Assembly: GCF_003330725.1 (NCBI RefSeq)
Contig: NZ_CP030840.1
Coordinates: 1,054,001 to 1,118,000 of the forward strand
Direction: 5' to 3'
Length of the DNA stretch: 64,000 bases
Origin: Acidisarcina polymorpha
GTDB taxonomy: Bacteria; Acidobacteriota; Terriglobia; Terriglobales; Acidobacteriaceae
Shown: in pieces, positions 44,133 to 52,262 of the stretch
How positions within the stretch are numbered: the first letter of the stretch is position 1
Layout of the letters: the number at the start of each line of letters is the position of its first letter
Program-made: the position numbers and the translations under genes
The notes under the pieces: generated by a model
What the model saw: only the letters and a program-made list of their open reading frames with translations
Databases searched by the model: none
What the model was told of the DNA's origin: nothing

Positions 44133-44954
44133 ATGACTTCATCAGACGAGAACGAAATTCTCTCCAGCGTCGGACACCGTCCCTGGCCTTTGCCACAGAC
44201 GCGTTGGGTGATGACCCAGCGCTGGAACGATCTGCTTTTCGCTCATTGGCCGCTGCCGGCTACCCAGATCTCCCGGCTGCTTCCGGAAGGGCTGGCGGTC
44301 GATACCTTCGACGGCTCTGCCTGGGTAGGGGTGGTGCCGTTCTGGATGGATCGGGTCCAAATTCGCGGGATGCCCCTGGTTCCGGGGGCTAATCGCTTCC
44401 CTGAACTCAACCTTCGCACCTATGTTCGCGAAGCCGACACTAACGTCGCCGGCGTCTACTTCTTCTCGCTGGATGCCGCCAACCCCGCGGCTGTCGCGGC
44501 GGCGCGCCTGTTCTTCCACCTGCCGTATTACTGGGCCAAGATGAGTATTCAGCATCAAGGCAAGGACGAATTTCACTACTCGAGTGAACGCCGGCTGAGT
44601 CGACGACCGGTGCGATTTCAGGCGCAGTATCGAGGTCTTGGACGGATGAGCAACCTCGATCAAAGCCGTCCTGGAACCATCGAGCATTTCCTCACCGAAC
44701 GTTATGCTCTCTATACCACTGGTGCTCGCGGGCAGTTGCTTCGAGGCAACATCCATCACCTGCCGTGGCCGCTCGAGCTGGCCGAGGCCGAGTTTCATAC
44801 CAACGAATTGCCGGCTGCCCATGGCATCGAACTGCCGGATACGGCTCCGCTTCTGCACTATGCCCGCGAACTCGTCGTGTACGTGTGGTCGCTCGACCTG
44901 GCGCCAAGCCTGTTGAAACACCCCTCCGTCGCTGCGGTTCCGGAGCCGCTTTAG
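44133..44954 (+). CDS. DUF2071 family protein (YqjF-like)
   Basis: 273 residues. The family begins at MTQRWNDLLFAHWPLP and includes RLLPEGLAVDTFDGSAWVGVVPFWMDRV, FPELNLRTYVRE and GVYFFSLDAANPAAVAAARLFFHLPYYWA. DUF2071 proteins are soluble, of unknown function, and belong to the acetoacetate-decarboxylase-like fold group. The ATG at 44133 is not preceded by a clear ribosome site. It is divergent from the ThyX-like gene, with 107 bp between their starts. A strong hairpin with A/T-rich arms follows the stop. Confidence 0.85.
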   Translation: MTSSDENEILSSVGHRPWPLPQTRWVMTQRWNDLLFAHWPLPATQISRLLPEGLAVDTFDGSAWVGVVPFWMDRVQIRGMPLVPGANRFPELNLRTYVREADTNVAGVYFFSLDAANPAAVAAARLFFHLPYYWAKMSIQHQGKDEFHYSSERRLSRRPVRFQAQYRGLGRMSNLDQSRPGTIEHFLTERYALYTTGARGQLLRGNIHHLPWPLELAEAEFHTNELPAAHGIELPDTAPLLHYARELVVYVWSLDLAPSLLKHPSVAAVPEPL

Positions 44955-44964
44955 GCCTATTTTG

Positions 44965-44990
44965 GTGCAAAAAAAAGGCCGTTTTTGCAC
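44965..44990 (+). terminator. Terminator of DUF2071 gene
   Basis: A 9-bp stem, GTGCAAAAA (44965-44973) with TTTTTGCAC (44982-44990), starts 10 nt past the stop. Its arms are A/T rich and it includes a T run, which suits an intrinsic terminator on either strand. Confidence 0.65.
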
Positions 44991-45152
44991 TGCTGCAGAG
45001 AGTTCTTTGGGATTTCTGGCGCGGTTTCGATCCACTCTTCAATTGTCGACTGCAAGATCCTGAAACTGCACCGCACCTGGTGCAATTCTCTTCGTGCTTT
45101 CCGCGAGGATAAAGTGGGGGAATTCAACTGTAGGCATGGAAAGTTGATTCTC

Positions 45153-45188
45153 CCACTCAAGCCACAAAGATGGCTTGAATGGGGCACC
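45153..45188. repeat. Palindromic intergenic repeat, copy 1
   Basis: CCACTCAAGCCA-CAAAGA-TGGCTTGAATGG, then GGCACC. The TCAAGCCA/TGGCTTGA arms (45157-45164 and 45171-45178) are perfectly complementary. A near-identical copy lies at 47288-47323, on the other side of the GMC oxidoreductase gene. Confidence 0.75.
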
Positions 45189-45521
45189 CTCATCGCTGCG
45201 TGTGACCCCCTTCCTTGAGCGGGACCGCTCCTCACTGAGTTGCCACCTGCTTCGCTGAGTTGAGCCACCTGCCTCACCCCTTGGTTTCATCGAACAGGAA
45301 TGATCGAGATCGATCGCCCAGATCTAGCGACGATATCGCGAATGACGATGTTTGGAGGGTTGGGATTTGATCCCTTCGCCCGTCGCTGCAGTGTGAAGAG
45401 TTTGCCGGGTAGATGCGCTACAGCGGAATAAAACTTAGCAGCGCCTTGTTTCTGCACACAGTCGCTCACACGGATTCTGTGCAGCTTGTGAACGCACCCT
45501 ATTTTTCTAGCAGGAGAAGGC

Positions 45522-47078
45522 ATGTCTACAGGAGTAAGCCGTCGTCGTTTTATTCAGACTTCGGTAGCGACGGCAGCGGTTCTTAGTGTCCCAGCAGCAC
45601 GGGCTATGGAATCAGAAGAGTATGTGGAGGCTCTCGTAGTCGGCAGCGGCTTCGGAGGAGCGGTGGCATCGTTGCGTTTGGGGCAGGCTGGCGTTGAGAC
45701 GGTGGTGCTGGAACGGGGCAAGCGGTGGCGCATCACGCCTGCCGGGGATACGTTCTGTGGCATTGCGACTCCGGATGGGCGCGCGGCGTGGCTGAGCGAC
45801 ACGACGATCCTGCCTGCGCCTCTTCCCTCATCCCCGATCGAGGTCTTCACAGGAGTTCTCGACCGTAAGGTGGGAACCGGTACGACGGCTTACCGGGGCG
45901 CTGGGGTTGGCGGTGGCTCGCTGATTTACGGTGGAATCACCTACCAGCCGACCAAAGCGCTGTTCGAGACCGTATTCCCGAGCTGCGTGAACTACGACAA
46001 GCTGGACGAGGTGTACTTTCCGCGGGTGCGCGCAATGCTGCAGGCGACTCCGATCCCGGACGATATTTTTCAGTCGGACGCGTACCTGTCCAGCCGCATC
46101 CTGGTGGAGCAGGCGGCGAAGGCGGGACTGACCTCAATCAAGCCCGATATCGCAATCGACTGGAACATTGTGCGGGAAGAGATCGCGGGCAAAAAGGTCG
46201 CTTCGATCATTGCGGGCGAGGTGTATTACGGCACGAACAGCGGAGCTAAGAACAGCCTGGACCACAATTACCTGAAGCAGGCCGAGGAGACGGGGTATGT
46301 CGAGATCAAACCACTGCATCTCGTCAATTCGATTGAGGAAGCTGACGGCGGTCGTTATCGTGTGCAGGTCAACGAGATCAACGAGCAGGGAGCGGTGTTG
46401 AGGCAGAAGAAGTTCATCTGCCGATATCTGTTTCTTGCTGCGGGTTCGCTTGGGACCCCTGAGCTTCTGCTAAGGGCGCAGTCAAACGGCACACTGCGCC
46501 ACTTGAACAACACGGTGGGAAAATTCTGGGGAACGAACGGAGAGTCGACGACGGTGCTGGTTGAAGGAGTGCAAACCAACATCAGCCTCGGCTCTCCCGG
46601 CGTGATCGCGGTGCAGGACCTGAACAATCCGGTTGCACCCTTGATTCTTGAGACGTTCCAGGCGGAGCCTCTGCCCCAAGGTGTGATCTCCGTTCTTGGC
46701 CAGGGCATCAGCAAGCCGGAAGGCTTTTTCACGTACAACGAGAAGACGCAGATGGCGGACCTCTTCTGGCCGATCAACTCAATCACCAGCAAGAACAACC
46801 TGCAGGCGTTGACCAACACGTACAACCTGCTGAACCAGGCAAACGACACGGTGCTGGCGGCCCCGATCGATCAGGTAAATACAGGTCATCCGGTGGGTGG
46901 GGCGGTGATCGGGCAGACGTGCAGCCATCTCGGCGAGGTATACGGCCACCGGAACCTCTTCGTGCTGGATGGATCGCTGATTCCCGGTTCAGCGGCGTGT
47001 GCGAATCCTTCGCTGACGATCGCTGCGTTGGCAGAACAGGCGATGGACCATTTCCTCAACCAGTCGCGTAGATGGTAG
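45522..47078 (+). CDS. Tat-exported GMC oxidoreductase, cholesterol-oxidase-like
   Basis: 518 residues. The N-terminus SRRRFIQTSVATAAVLS is a twin-arginine signal. The FAD-binding motif is VVGSGFGGAVASLRLGQAG (GSGFGG at 41-46). The sequence follows the Streptomyces cholesterol oxidase closely: GVLDRKVGTG, GAGVGGGSLIYGG, YLFLAAGSLGTPELLLRA. The catalytic His and Asn are present as His456 (TGHPVGG) and Asn495 (ANPSLTI), and a Glu matching the active-site Glu361 is likely in LILETF. The enzyme oxidises 3-hydroxysteroids and related alcohols, but the substrate here is uncertain; hopanoids or polyols are possible. It is flanked by two copies of the palindromic repeat. Confidence 0.88.
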   Translation: MSTGVSRRRFIQTSVATAAVLSVPAARAMESEEYVEALVVGSGFGGAVASLRLGQAGVETVVLERGKRWRITPAGDTFCGIATPDGRAAWLSDTTILPAPLPSSPIEVFTGVLDRKVGTGTTAYRGAGVGGGSLIYGGITYQPTKALFETVFPSCVNYDKLDEVYFPRVRAMLQATPIPDDIFQSDAYLSSRILVEQAAKAGLTSIKPDIAIDWNIVREEIAGKKVASIIAGEVYYGTNSGAKNSLDHNYLKQAEETGYVEIKPLHLVNSIEEADGGRYRVQVNEINEQGAVLRQKKFICRYLFLAAGSLGTPELLLRAQSNGTLRHLNNTVGKFWGTNGESTTVLVEGVQTNISLGSPGVIAVQDLNNPVAPLILETFQAEPLPQGVISVLGQGISKPEGFFTYNEKTQMADLFWPINSITSKNNLQALTNTYNLLNQANDTVLAAPIDQVNTGHPVGGAVIGQTCSHLGEVYGHRNLFVLDGSLIPGSAACANPSLTIAALAEQAMDHFLNQSRRW

Positions 47079-47414
47079 ATAGAAACAGCGATCGGGAAAC
47101 TAGAGGGGCAGAGGCTTGCCCCACGGTTTCTCCGGTTCTGGAATGAGGTCGCTTGCCGCGGTGTGTCACCGCGTTGGTCGGGCCGGTAGTTCCGCATCCT
47201 TGTAAAAGGGCACCCCGGAGTTCTGCCGATGCGATGATGCGGACTTCAATCTCAACATGGGAAGTTCATCTACGGAGAGTGATCTACCCATTCAAGCCAC
47301 AAAGATGGCTCGAATGGGGCACCTGCGCATCCCCTCTGAGGGTTTAGTCCGATTTCTTTATACTCATCAAGAAGCGTATGGGTTTGGGCGCTTGGGGAAG
47401 AGACTTTTTTGCTT
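47079..47414. other. Intergenic region with repeat, no gene
   Basis: 336 bp between the GMC gene and fabG, containing the second palindromic repeat copy (47288-47323) and no supported frame. The fabG promoter should lie in its last 100 bp. Confidence 0.5.
47288..47323. repeat. Palindromic intergenic repeat, copy 2
   Basis: CCATTCAAGCCA-CAAAGA-TGGCTCGAATGG, then GGCACC. Compared with copy 1 it differs at two positions in 36, in the same orientation. The inverted arms are TTCAAGCCA (47291-47299) and TGGCTCGAA (47306-47314). Confidence 0.75.
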
Positions 47415-48176
47415 ATGGCTATTTCGGAAGATTTGTCGTTGACGGGGAAGATTGCTCTGGTGACGGGGGCTTCGCAGGGTATTGGACGCGCTGTCGCTTT
47501 GCGGCTGGCGGCGGAGGGTGCGACCGTGGCTCTGGCGGCCCGCAATGAGTCCAAACTGAAGGAAGTTGCGGCGGAGATTGCCGCGGGTGGTGGAGCGGCG
47601 GAGACGTTCGTGCTCGATGTGGCTAATGAGGAATCGATCAAGGCTGGCGCCAAGGCGGTGTTGGCGCGCTTTGGGCGAATCGACGTCCTGGTCAACAATG
47701 CCGGCATCACCCGGGACAACCTGCTGCTGCGGATGAAGCGTTCCGATTGGGATGACGTGCTCGAGACCAATCTTACCGGGACGTTCCTGCTGACGCAGGC
47801 GGTGATCGGCGCCATGATGAAGGCCCGCTTTGGACGGATTATCAATGTCTCGAGCGTAGTCGGGCGCATGGGCCAGGCGGGCCAAGCCAACTATGCGGCG
47901 AGCAAAGCCGGGTTGATCGGGTTCACGAAATCGCTGGCGCGGGAACTCGCCTCGCGCGGGGTGACCGCCAATGTGGTCGCTCCCGGGTATATCGAGAGCC
48001 CGATGACGGCGGTGCTGGATGAGAAGCAGAATCAGACGATCTTGAGCCACATCCCGCTGGGAAGAATCGGCAGCGACACGGATGTCGCTCATGCGGTCGC
48101 CTTTCTGGCCAGCCCGGGGGCGGGTTACATCACGGGGCATGTTCTCGACGTGAATGGCGGGATGTACATGGGGTGA
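47415..48176 (+). CDS. fabG: 3-oxoacyl-ACP reductase FabG (SDR)
   Basis: 253 residues from ATG 47415; an in-frame TTG at 47409 is an alternative. Cofactor motif TGASQGIGRAV (17-27), NNAG at 94-97, catalytic Ser147, Tyr160 and Lys164 (NYAASKAG). The end GGMYMG and the loop after Tyr (IESPM) are typical FabG features. It reduces beta-ketoacyl-ACP with NADPH in fatty acid synthesis. It is not accompanied by other fab genes, so it might instead be a stand-alone reductase. The region after the stop has a repeat element. Confidence 0.85.
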   Translation: MAISEDLSLTGKIALVTGASQGIGRAVALRLAAEGATVALAARNESKLKEVAAEIAAGGGAAETFVLDVANEESIKAGAKAVLARFGRIDVLVNNAGITRDNLLLRMKRSDWDDVLETNLTGTFLLTQAVIGAMMKARFGRIINVSSVVGRMGQAGQANYAASKAGLIGFTKSLARELASRGVTANVVAPGYIESPMTAVLDEKQNQTILSHIPLGRIGSDTDVAHAVAFLASPGAGYITGHVLDVNGGMYMG

Positions 48177-48204
48177 ACTTAGGTATGGCTTCTGCGTCCC
48201 CATC

Positions 48205-48280
48205 TGAAGTTCATTCAAGAATTGATGAAGGGTGAACGTAAGCATATCGCTCGAACACAGATTCTTCGCTTTGTTCGAGG
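48205..48280. repeat. Dispersed intergenic repeat, copy 1
   Basis: TGAAGTTCATTCAAGAATTGATGAAGGGTGAACG... shares a colinear pattern with the elements at 61168 and 61937 and ends in the GATTCTTCGCTTTG..CTCGAGG type terminal motif. It lies in the gap between the convergent fabG and BrkB genes. Confidence 0.6.
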
Positions 48281-48327
48281 CAGATTCTTCGCTTTGCTCG
48301 AAGACCGATTCTTCGCTTTGCTCGAGG
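48258..48327. repeat. Three-copy tandem repeat of a 23-24 bp unit
   Basis: Three consecutive copies (48258-48280, 48281-48303, 48305-48327) of CAGATTCTTCGCTTTGCTCGAGG. It is a local expansion of the dispersed GATCCTTCGC repeat motif. It lies before the BrkB gene's 3' end. Confidence 0.75.
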
Positions 48328-48393
48328 TTGACTGGAGTTTGTTTCCAAACTTCAGACTCGGGAAGCCAGGCGCCTCGACCGGCAGGCCGGCGA

Positions 48394-49305
48394 TCAGGTT
48401 GCGGCCACGCCTGAGACATGCCCGGCCTGCTCCGTTACTGCTTGCTGGATCTGCTTGCGCCGGGCCAACTGCGCATTCACCTCGGCGCCGAGCAACATGG
48501 CGACAGCGATGATGTAGAACCAGAGCATTAAGACGATCACCGCCCCGAGCGAGCCGTAGGTTACGTCATAATCGGCGAAGTGCTTGAGGTAGAAGGTGAA
48601 TCCGAAAGAGCCGAGGAACCAGCCGAACACGGCCAGCACGGCCCCGGGAAGCGCCGAACGAAAGGTGATCCTGGCGTTCGGCCCGAAGACATACATCACC
48701 AGCACTGCGGCCAGGAACGTCGTGAACGTAAGCGCCAGCCGAATGGCCGGCCACATCCTGCCAAAGCTATCCGGCGTGGGGAAGACGGCTTCCACCATAT
48801 GGCCGAAGTCCGACCCGAGGATTAGCAGGATGAGCGAGGTCGTAAACAAGGCGCCGGTGGTAAACGTCAGCAGGAGCGCCTGCAGCCGGTCCCGCCACCA
48901 CGGCCGCGAGTCCCTCACTCCGTAGGCGATGTCGAGGGCTTCGATGACTGCCGAATAGCCGCCGGTCGACGACCATAGATATCCGAGGACGCCGAAGGAG
49001 AGTAATCCTCGGGCATGGGGCGAAAGCACACTGATGACGATCTTCTGAACCAAAGCCATCGCATCGGGCGGCACCACGGTCGCCATGAGATCCAAGAGTT
49101 GATCGAAGATGTTGGGGATGGGCAAGTAACTCAGGAGCGAAGAAAACACAATCAGCAGCGGAACGAGCGAGAGCAGGAAGTAAAACGAGAGCGCGGCGGC
49201 GACCACGAATGATCGGGTGCGAAACATCTCCTGCCACACTCCGAGAGCGAAGGAGCGGAGCTCAAATTTGCGAGTGGCGCTCCGTACACTCGAGCGTCGC
49301 AGCAT
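48394..49305 (-). CDS. YihY/BrkB-family membrane protein
   Basis: 303 residues with six predicted membrane helices (PF03631). Landmarks are VVAAALSFYFLLSLVPLLIVF in TM1, SFGVLGYLWSSTGGYSAVIEALDIAYGVRDSRPWWRDR, and VTYGSLGAVIVLMLWFYIIAVAMLLGAEVN at the end. The ATG at 49305 has GGAGGG 9 nt upstream; the frame extends to 49419 but the added part is not typical. Function is unknown, with a proposed role as a transporter or flippase. It is convergent with fabG and divergent from the VKOR gene. Confidence 0.88.
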   Translation of the reverse strand: MLRRSSVRSATRKFELRSFALGVWQEMFRTRSFVVAAALSFYFLLSLVPLLIVFSSLLSYLPIPNIFDQLLDLMATVVPPDAMALVQKIVISVLSPHARGLLSFGVLGYLWSSTGGYSAVIEALDIAYGVRDSRPWWRDRLQALLLTFTTGALFTTSLILLILGSDFGHMVEAVFPTPDSFGRMWPAIRLALTFTTFLAAVLVMYVFGPNARITFRSALPGAVLAVFGWFLGSFGFTFYLKHFADYDVTYGSLGAVIVLMLWFYIIAVAMLLGAEVNAQLARRKQIQQAVTEQAGHVSGVAAT

Positions 49306-49531
49306 GCAATCGTTCCCTCCGCAGCAATCGTATACAACACTGGTTGCGATGTGGATTCGCGAAATTGAGATGCGCAGGCAGGCGGGAGCTTGCCGGGAGC
49401 AGCACGGTCTCATCAACAATCACTTGAGAGACGGGCGCCTGGTTCAGGGCGCTTTGGTGAAGGGCGTGATTTCCGGTAACGGAGATTGAAGCACCACCGT
49501 ATACACTGAGATCATTCTTGGGGAGATCGTC

Positions 49532-49948
49532 TTGCGCTTTGTACTTTTGTTCCTTGCCGTCTGCGGCATCGTCGTCTCGAGCCTCGCTCTGCACGTGCAT
49601 TATTCGACTGACTTGCAGCCCTGCAGCATCAACGAGAAGTGGGATTGCGGGATCGTGAACCACAGCCGTTTTGCGGTCATGGGCCATGTTCCGGTGGCGG
49701 TTATTGGCATCGGCGGCTACTTGATACTTGGCTTACTGGCGTTGCTGGGACGCTATCGCCTGCTGGTTGCGGCCAGTCTTGCCGGGTTGGCATTTTCTCT
49801 CTACTTGACCAACATTGAGGCCAATCAGCTGCGGGTCTGGTGTCTCTACTGCGTTATCTCTCAGGGCATCATTGCCCTACTCACCTTGTTCGCTGTAGGG
49901 GCGGCGATCTGGGGAAGGAAATCCGCGGCTATTCCGAGTCGAGTGTGA
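49532..49948 (+). CDS. Vitamin K epoxide reductase (VKOR)-family protein
   Basis: 138 residues, a single four-helix VKOR domain without a fused thioredoxin domain. Conserved cysteines are Cys31 and Cys39 (CSINEKWDC) and the active-site pair Cys104-x-x-Cys107 (WCLYC). It starts with TTG at 49532 with GGGGAG 6 nt upstream. VKOR reduces quinone to drive disulfide-bond formation, working with a DsbA-like oxidase, which is not encoded here. An 835-bp non-coding region follows. Confidence 0.9.
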   Translation: MRFVLLFLAVCGIVVSSLALHVHYSTDLQPCSINEKWDCGIVNHSRFAVMGHVPVAVIGIGGYLILGLLALLGRYRLLVAASLAGLAFSLYLTNIEANQLRVWCLYCVISQGIIALLTLFAVGAAIWGRKSAAIPSRV

Positions 49949-49981
49949 AGTTCGTTTAGGAATGGAACAGAATGCGGGACC

Positions 49982-50004
49982 CAGATCCTTCGCTTTGCTC
50001 AGGA
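49982..50004. repeat. GATCCTTCGC-type short repeat
   Basis: CAGATCCTTCGCTTTGCTCAGGA, one copy of the dispersed repeat motif. Other copies are at 52010 and at the ends of the elements at 48205, 61168 and 61937. Confidence 0.65.
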
Positions 50005-50341
50005 GACGGGAGATGCTTTACGCATCTGAGGCTCGCAACACCCGAGAGTCATTGAGTGGTGAGTTTCGAATTTCCTTCAAGGTTTCCCCTTCAGGGTTGG
50101 AGCGGGAAGTTGGAAGAGAAGGGGCCTCAAAGGTCCGATCGCCGCATCGGCTTGCGGGCTCAAAGCCCACGTTCGACATTGGGTCCCGACTTCGGTAAGG
50201 GGCTAAATCCCGCTTATACGCCATCCGGACTCTAGCTGGATTCCTTCTGGCTTTCTCCCTTGCTATTTCCCGGTCTCTCAATCAGGATTCATCCAGGCGG
50301 AGTTGGCTGCATAGTACTTTGGCTCTGGATTTGAATCGAGG

Positions 50342-50383
50342 CAGGTAGGGTATGACCCGGCGCAAGCGGGTCAATCTTACCTG
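50342..50383. other. Candidate structured element upstream of XRE gene
   Basis: Two nested perfect stems: CAGGTA (50342-50347) with TACCTG (50378-50383), and TGACCCG (50353-50359) with CGGGTCA (50367-50373), with an internal loop between them and a GCGCAAG apex. It could be an RNA or DNA-binding element. No known family is recognised. Confidence 0.4.
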
Positions 50384-50783
50384 GCGGGACTTCTCAACTT
50401 CGAGCCTAAGAGGGATTCGGCCAGATGCTTTTTGAAATTCAAGTTAGCTCATATCTTCAAACCTCACAGAACTAACCCGTCCGAAAACAAGAATCGAGCA
50501 AGTTCGACAGTATTTACCGGGTGCGCATGGACTTTTTACATGGACCCGAGAATGTTACGGGAGTATATCACTGGGATAGGGCGATTTTATGTCAATTAGT
50601 TACATCCTGGATTTCCTCAGATGATTCCGAAGTATTTTGACTCCTACGAAAAATGTGCTTGCTTTGTGTACTTTGCGCGTGTTAACCATACTGCCAACAC
50701 TTCATCGCTTTATGCGACCACTGATGTACTGCCTGGGAAGTTTCACAAGCAAGACCGTGTGGACGGAAGGCCACAATAAAACC

Positions 50784-51131
50784 ATGAAAATCGGAACGAC
50801 CATTCGCGGTTACCGCCTGCAAAAAGGACTGTCACAGGGAGATGTAGAGAAGCGCACCGGGTTGTTGCGCTGTTACCTGTCTCGCGTAGAGAACGGCCAT
50901 ACGGTTCCCTCGCTGGACACATTAGCCAAGATCGCGCAGGCCCTCGATCTTCCGCTCGCACAATTTTTTGTCGAGGATAGTTTAGGACGCGAGATCAACA
51001 CCCAGAAACTCACCGACGAAGAGCTTCGTTTCTTGACGCAGATACGACGCTACTCCACCAACCTCAATGACAGCGACAGAAAGCTGTTACTGGCTATGGT
51101 CAAGAAGTTTGCAGCTACCGCGGTCCGCTGA
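50784..51131 (+). CDS. XRE-family transcriptional regulator
   Basis: 115 residues. An N-terminal helix-turn-helix of the Cro/CI type (about 1-62) reads MKIGTTIRGYRLQKGLSQGDVEKRTGLLRCYLSRVENGHTVPSLDTL. A helical C-terminal part (about 63-115, LTDEELRFLTQIRRYS) may mediate dimerisation. The frame extends upstream to 50637 with no ribosome site, so ATG 50784 is used. Targets are unknown, and it may regulate itself. It lies after an unusually long non-coding region. Confidence 0.88.
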   Translation: MKIGTTIRGYRLQKGLSQGDVEKRTGLLRCYLSRVENGHTVPSLDTLAKIAQALDLPLAQFFVEDSLGREINTQKLTDEELRFLTQIRRYSTNLNDSDRKLLLAMVKKFAATAVR

Positions 51132-51319
51132 AGTCGCCAATGGAAAACCTGGGGTGTTCCGCAATATGCTCCCGGAGCGCCCTTTTCTGAATCTGGCTCG
51201 ATTGGTGAGGCCACAACACTCGTGCCTTTGCGGTTGAAGCCCGACGGATGGCGGCGTAGTCCCACAAGCATTTTGAGCCTGTTTCCCCCCAGAACAGCAG
51301 CTGAGGGACGGCACTCCGG

Positions 51320-51877
51320 CTAACGAATGTCGCGGACCAGAGCCAGATAGTCGGGACGATCGGCGATGGTCCGATAGCGGAAGAAATTGGCGATTTTCCC
51401 CCCGCGCAGAAAAAAGACGCCGGGCATCTGATGAGCGTCCTCGCGCAGCAATCCGAAGCCATAGCTGCGAATGGCTCCCATGGCCCAGGCCTTCAAAACA
51501 GTTGGCCGCAGGAAATGACTGAAGGGACTTGTGCGGCCGAGCGCAAAGGCGGGGTGACGGTACAAGCTGGCGTCGGGGTTGCTGACACGCTCGACATCGG
51601 AGAGCTTGTAATACTCGAAATAGGGTCGGGCGCGGTCTGGTGTTCCCAGATGCACAAAGACGGGGCGGACGCCCTTCGCCTCCAATTGGGTCCGGACCTG
51701 GGAGAGGCGATCGAGCGCCTCGCGACAGAAGGAACAGCCGAAGTGGCGCAGAAAGATCAGCAGCACCGGGGATTCCTGGGTGAGTTCAAGCAGGCTTCGG
51801 CCGGATTCGGCGTGGAACTGATCCAGGGCTTCGGGGAGCGCAGCTTGATCTAACGGAATAGCAACGGTCGATGACAC
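51320..51877 (-). CDS. SelL/AhpC-TSA-like redoxin
   Basis: 185 residues with a thioredoxin-like fold. The redox motif is HFGCSFCREAL (Cys48-x-x-Cys51), and the later part FLRPTVLKAWAMGA and GVFFLRGGKIANFFRYRTI is typical of the AhpC/TSA antioxidant group related to SelL (PRXL2-like). It would reduce peroxides or disulfides in the cytosol; no signal peptide is present. It stands alone, 188 bp from the XRE gene on the opposite strand. Confidence 0.8.
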   Translation of the reverse strand: MSSTVAIPLDQAALPEALDQFHAESGRSLLELTQESPVLLIFLRHFGCSFCREALDRLSQVRTQLEAKGVRPVFVHLGTPDRARPYFEYYKLSDVERVSNPDASLYRHPAFALGRTSPFSHFLRPTVLKAWAMGAIRSYGFGLLREDAHQMPGVFFLRGGKIANFFRYRTIADRPDYLALVRDIR

Positions 51878-52009
51878 GGAGACTTCCTTACAAGGATCCT
51901 ACATCACTGATGGCCCGCTGCCCATTCTTCCCGCAGCCGTGTGCGGATTTCTGGGGTGAGTCACAAATGTCCTGACGAAAGGTGACTATAGGGCGTATTG
52001 CTGAAGACT

Positions 52010-52036
52010 CAGATCCTTCGCTGCGCTCAGGATGAC
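52010..52036. repeat. GATCCTTCGC-type short repeat
   Basis: CAGATCCTTCGCTGCGCTCAGGATGAC, one full copy of the dispersed motif, with the GCGCTCAGGATGAC end. Confidence 0.7.
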
Positions 52037-52189
52037 GAGAATTGTCAGTGAATTGAAGACTCACCCCCGCTGGGGAATCTCCTGATTCAATAGGTTAGGT
52101 TTCCCTCTGCAGCTAAAGCTACCTTTGTTTGGTTGCATTCATGGCGCGGCTGAAGCCATGCCCCCTTCGAGCTCTGAATTTCACCAAAG

Positions 52190-52260
52190 CTGTTTGACTT
52201 TAGCCGCACTGATTTGACTTAAACCAGAGCTGATCTAACTTCAGCCAGACCTGTTCTGGA
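52190..52260. repeat. Imperfect tandem repeat before msrB 3' end
   Basis: Units start at 52190 (CTGTTTGACTTTAGCCGCA), 52209 (CTGATTTGACTTAAACCAGAG), 52230 (CTGATCTAACTTCAGCCAGAC) and 52251 (partial, CTGTTCTGGA). Length 19-21 bp with diverged positions. Confidence 0.6.
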
Positions 52261-52262
52261 GG

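Larger units (their letters stand above)
44955..45521. other. Intergenic region with repeat elements, no gene
   Basis: 567 bp between DUF2071 and the GMC gene. It contains the DUF2071 terminator, one copy of the palindromic TCAAGCCA repeat, and direct repeats around CTGAGTTG-GCCACCTGC near 45235-45275. Short frames on both strands lack ribosome sites. Confidence 0.55.
49949..50783. other. Long intergenic region before the XRE regulator
   Basis: 835 bp without a supported gene. Includes one GATCCTTCGC..GCTCAGGA repeat (49982-50004), a region resembling repeated acidobacterial sequence near 50140-50210, a stem-loop (50342-50383) and an AT-rich stretch (about 50430-50720) containing TTGACT at 50637. 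A frame at 50018-50281 on the minus strand lacks protein character. Confidence 0.55.
51878..52262. other. Intergenic region with repeats, no gene
   Basis: 385 bp between the redoxin start and the msrB stop. It holds one GATCCTTCGC repeat (52010-52036) and an imperfect 19-21 bp tandem repeat (52190-52260). No supported frame was seen. Confidence 0.5.

Noticed and set aside
44142-45035. Long minus-strand frame opposite DUF2071 (297 codons)
   Set aside because: It is the antisense shadow of a recognised DUF2071 gene, rich in Arg/Pro/His and without a ribosome site or domain.
48258-48327. CRISPR-like repeats before BrkB
   Set aside because: Three adjacent units with no spacers; it is a local tandem copy of the dispersed repeat end.
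50018-50281. Minus-strand frame of 87 codons in the XRE upstream region
   Set aside because: Made from repeat-like sequence, no ribosome site and no domain; similar spurious frames are common in repeat-rich acidobacterial DNA.
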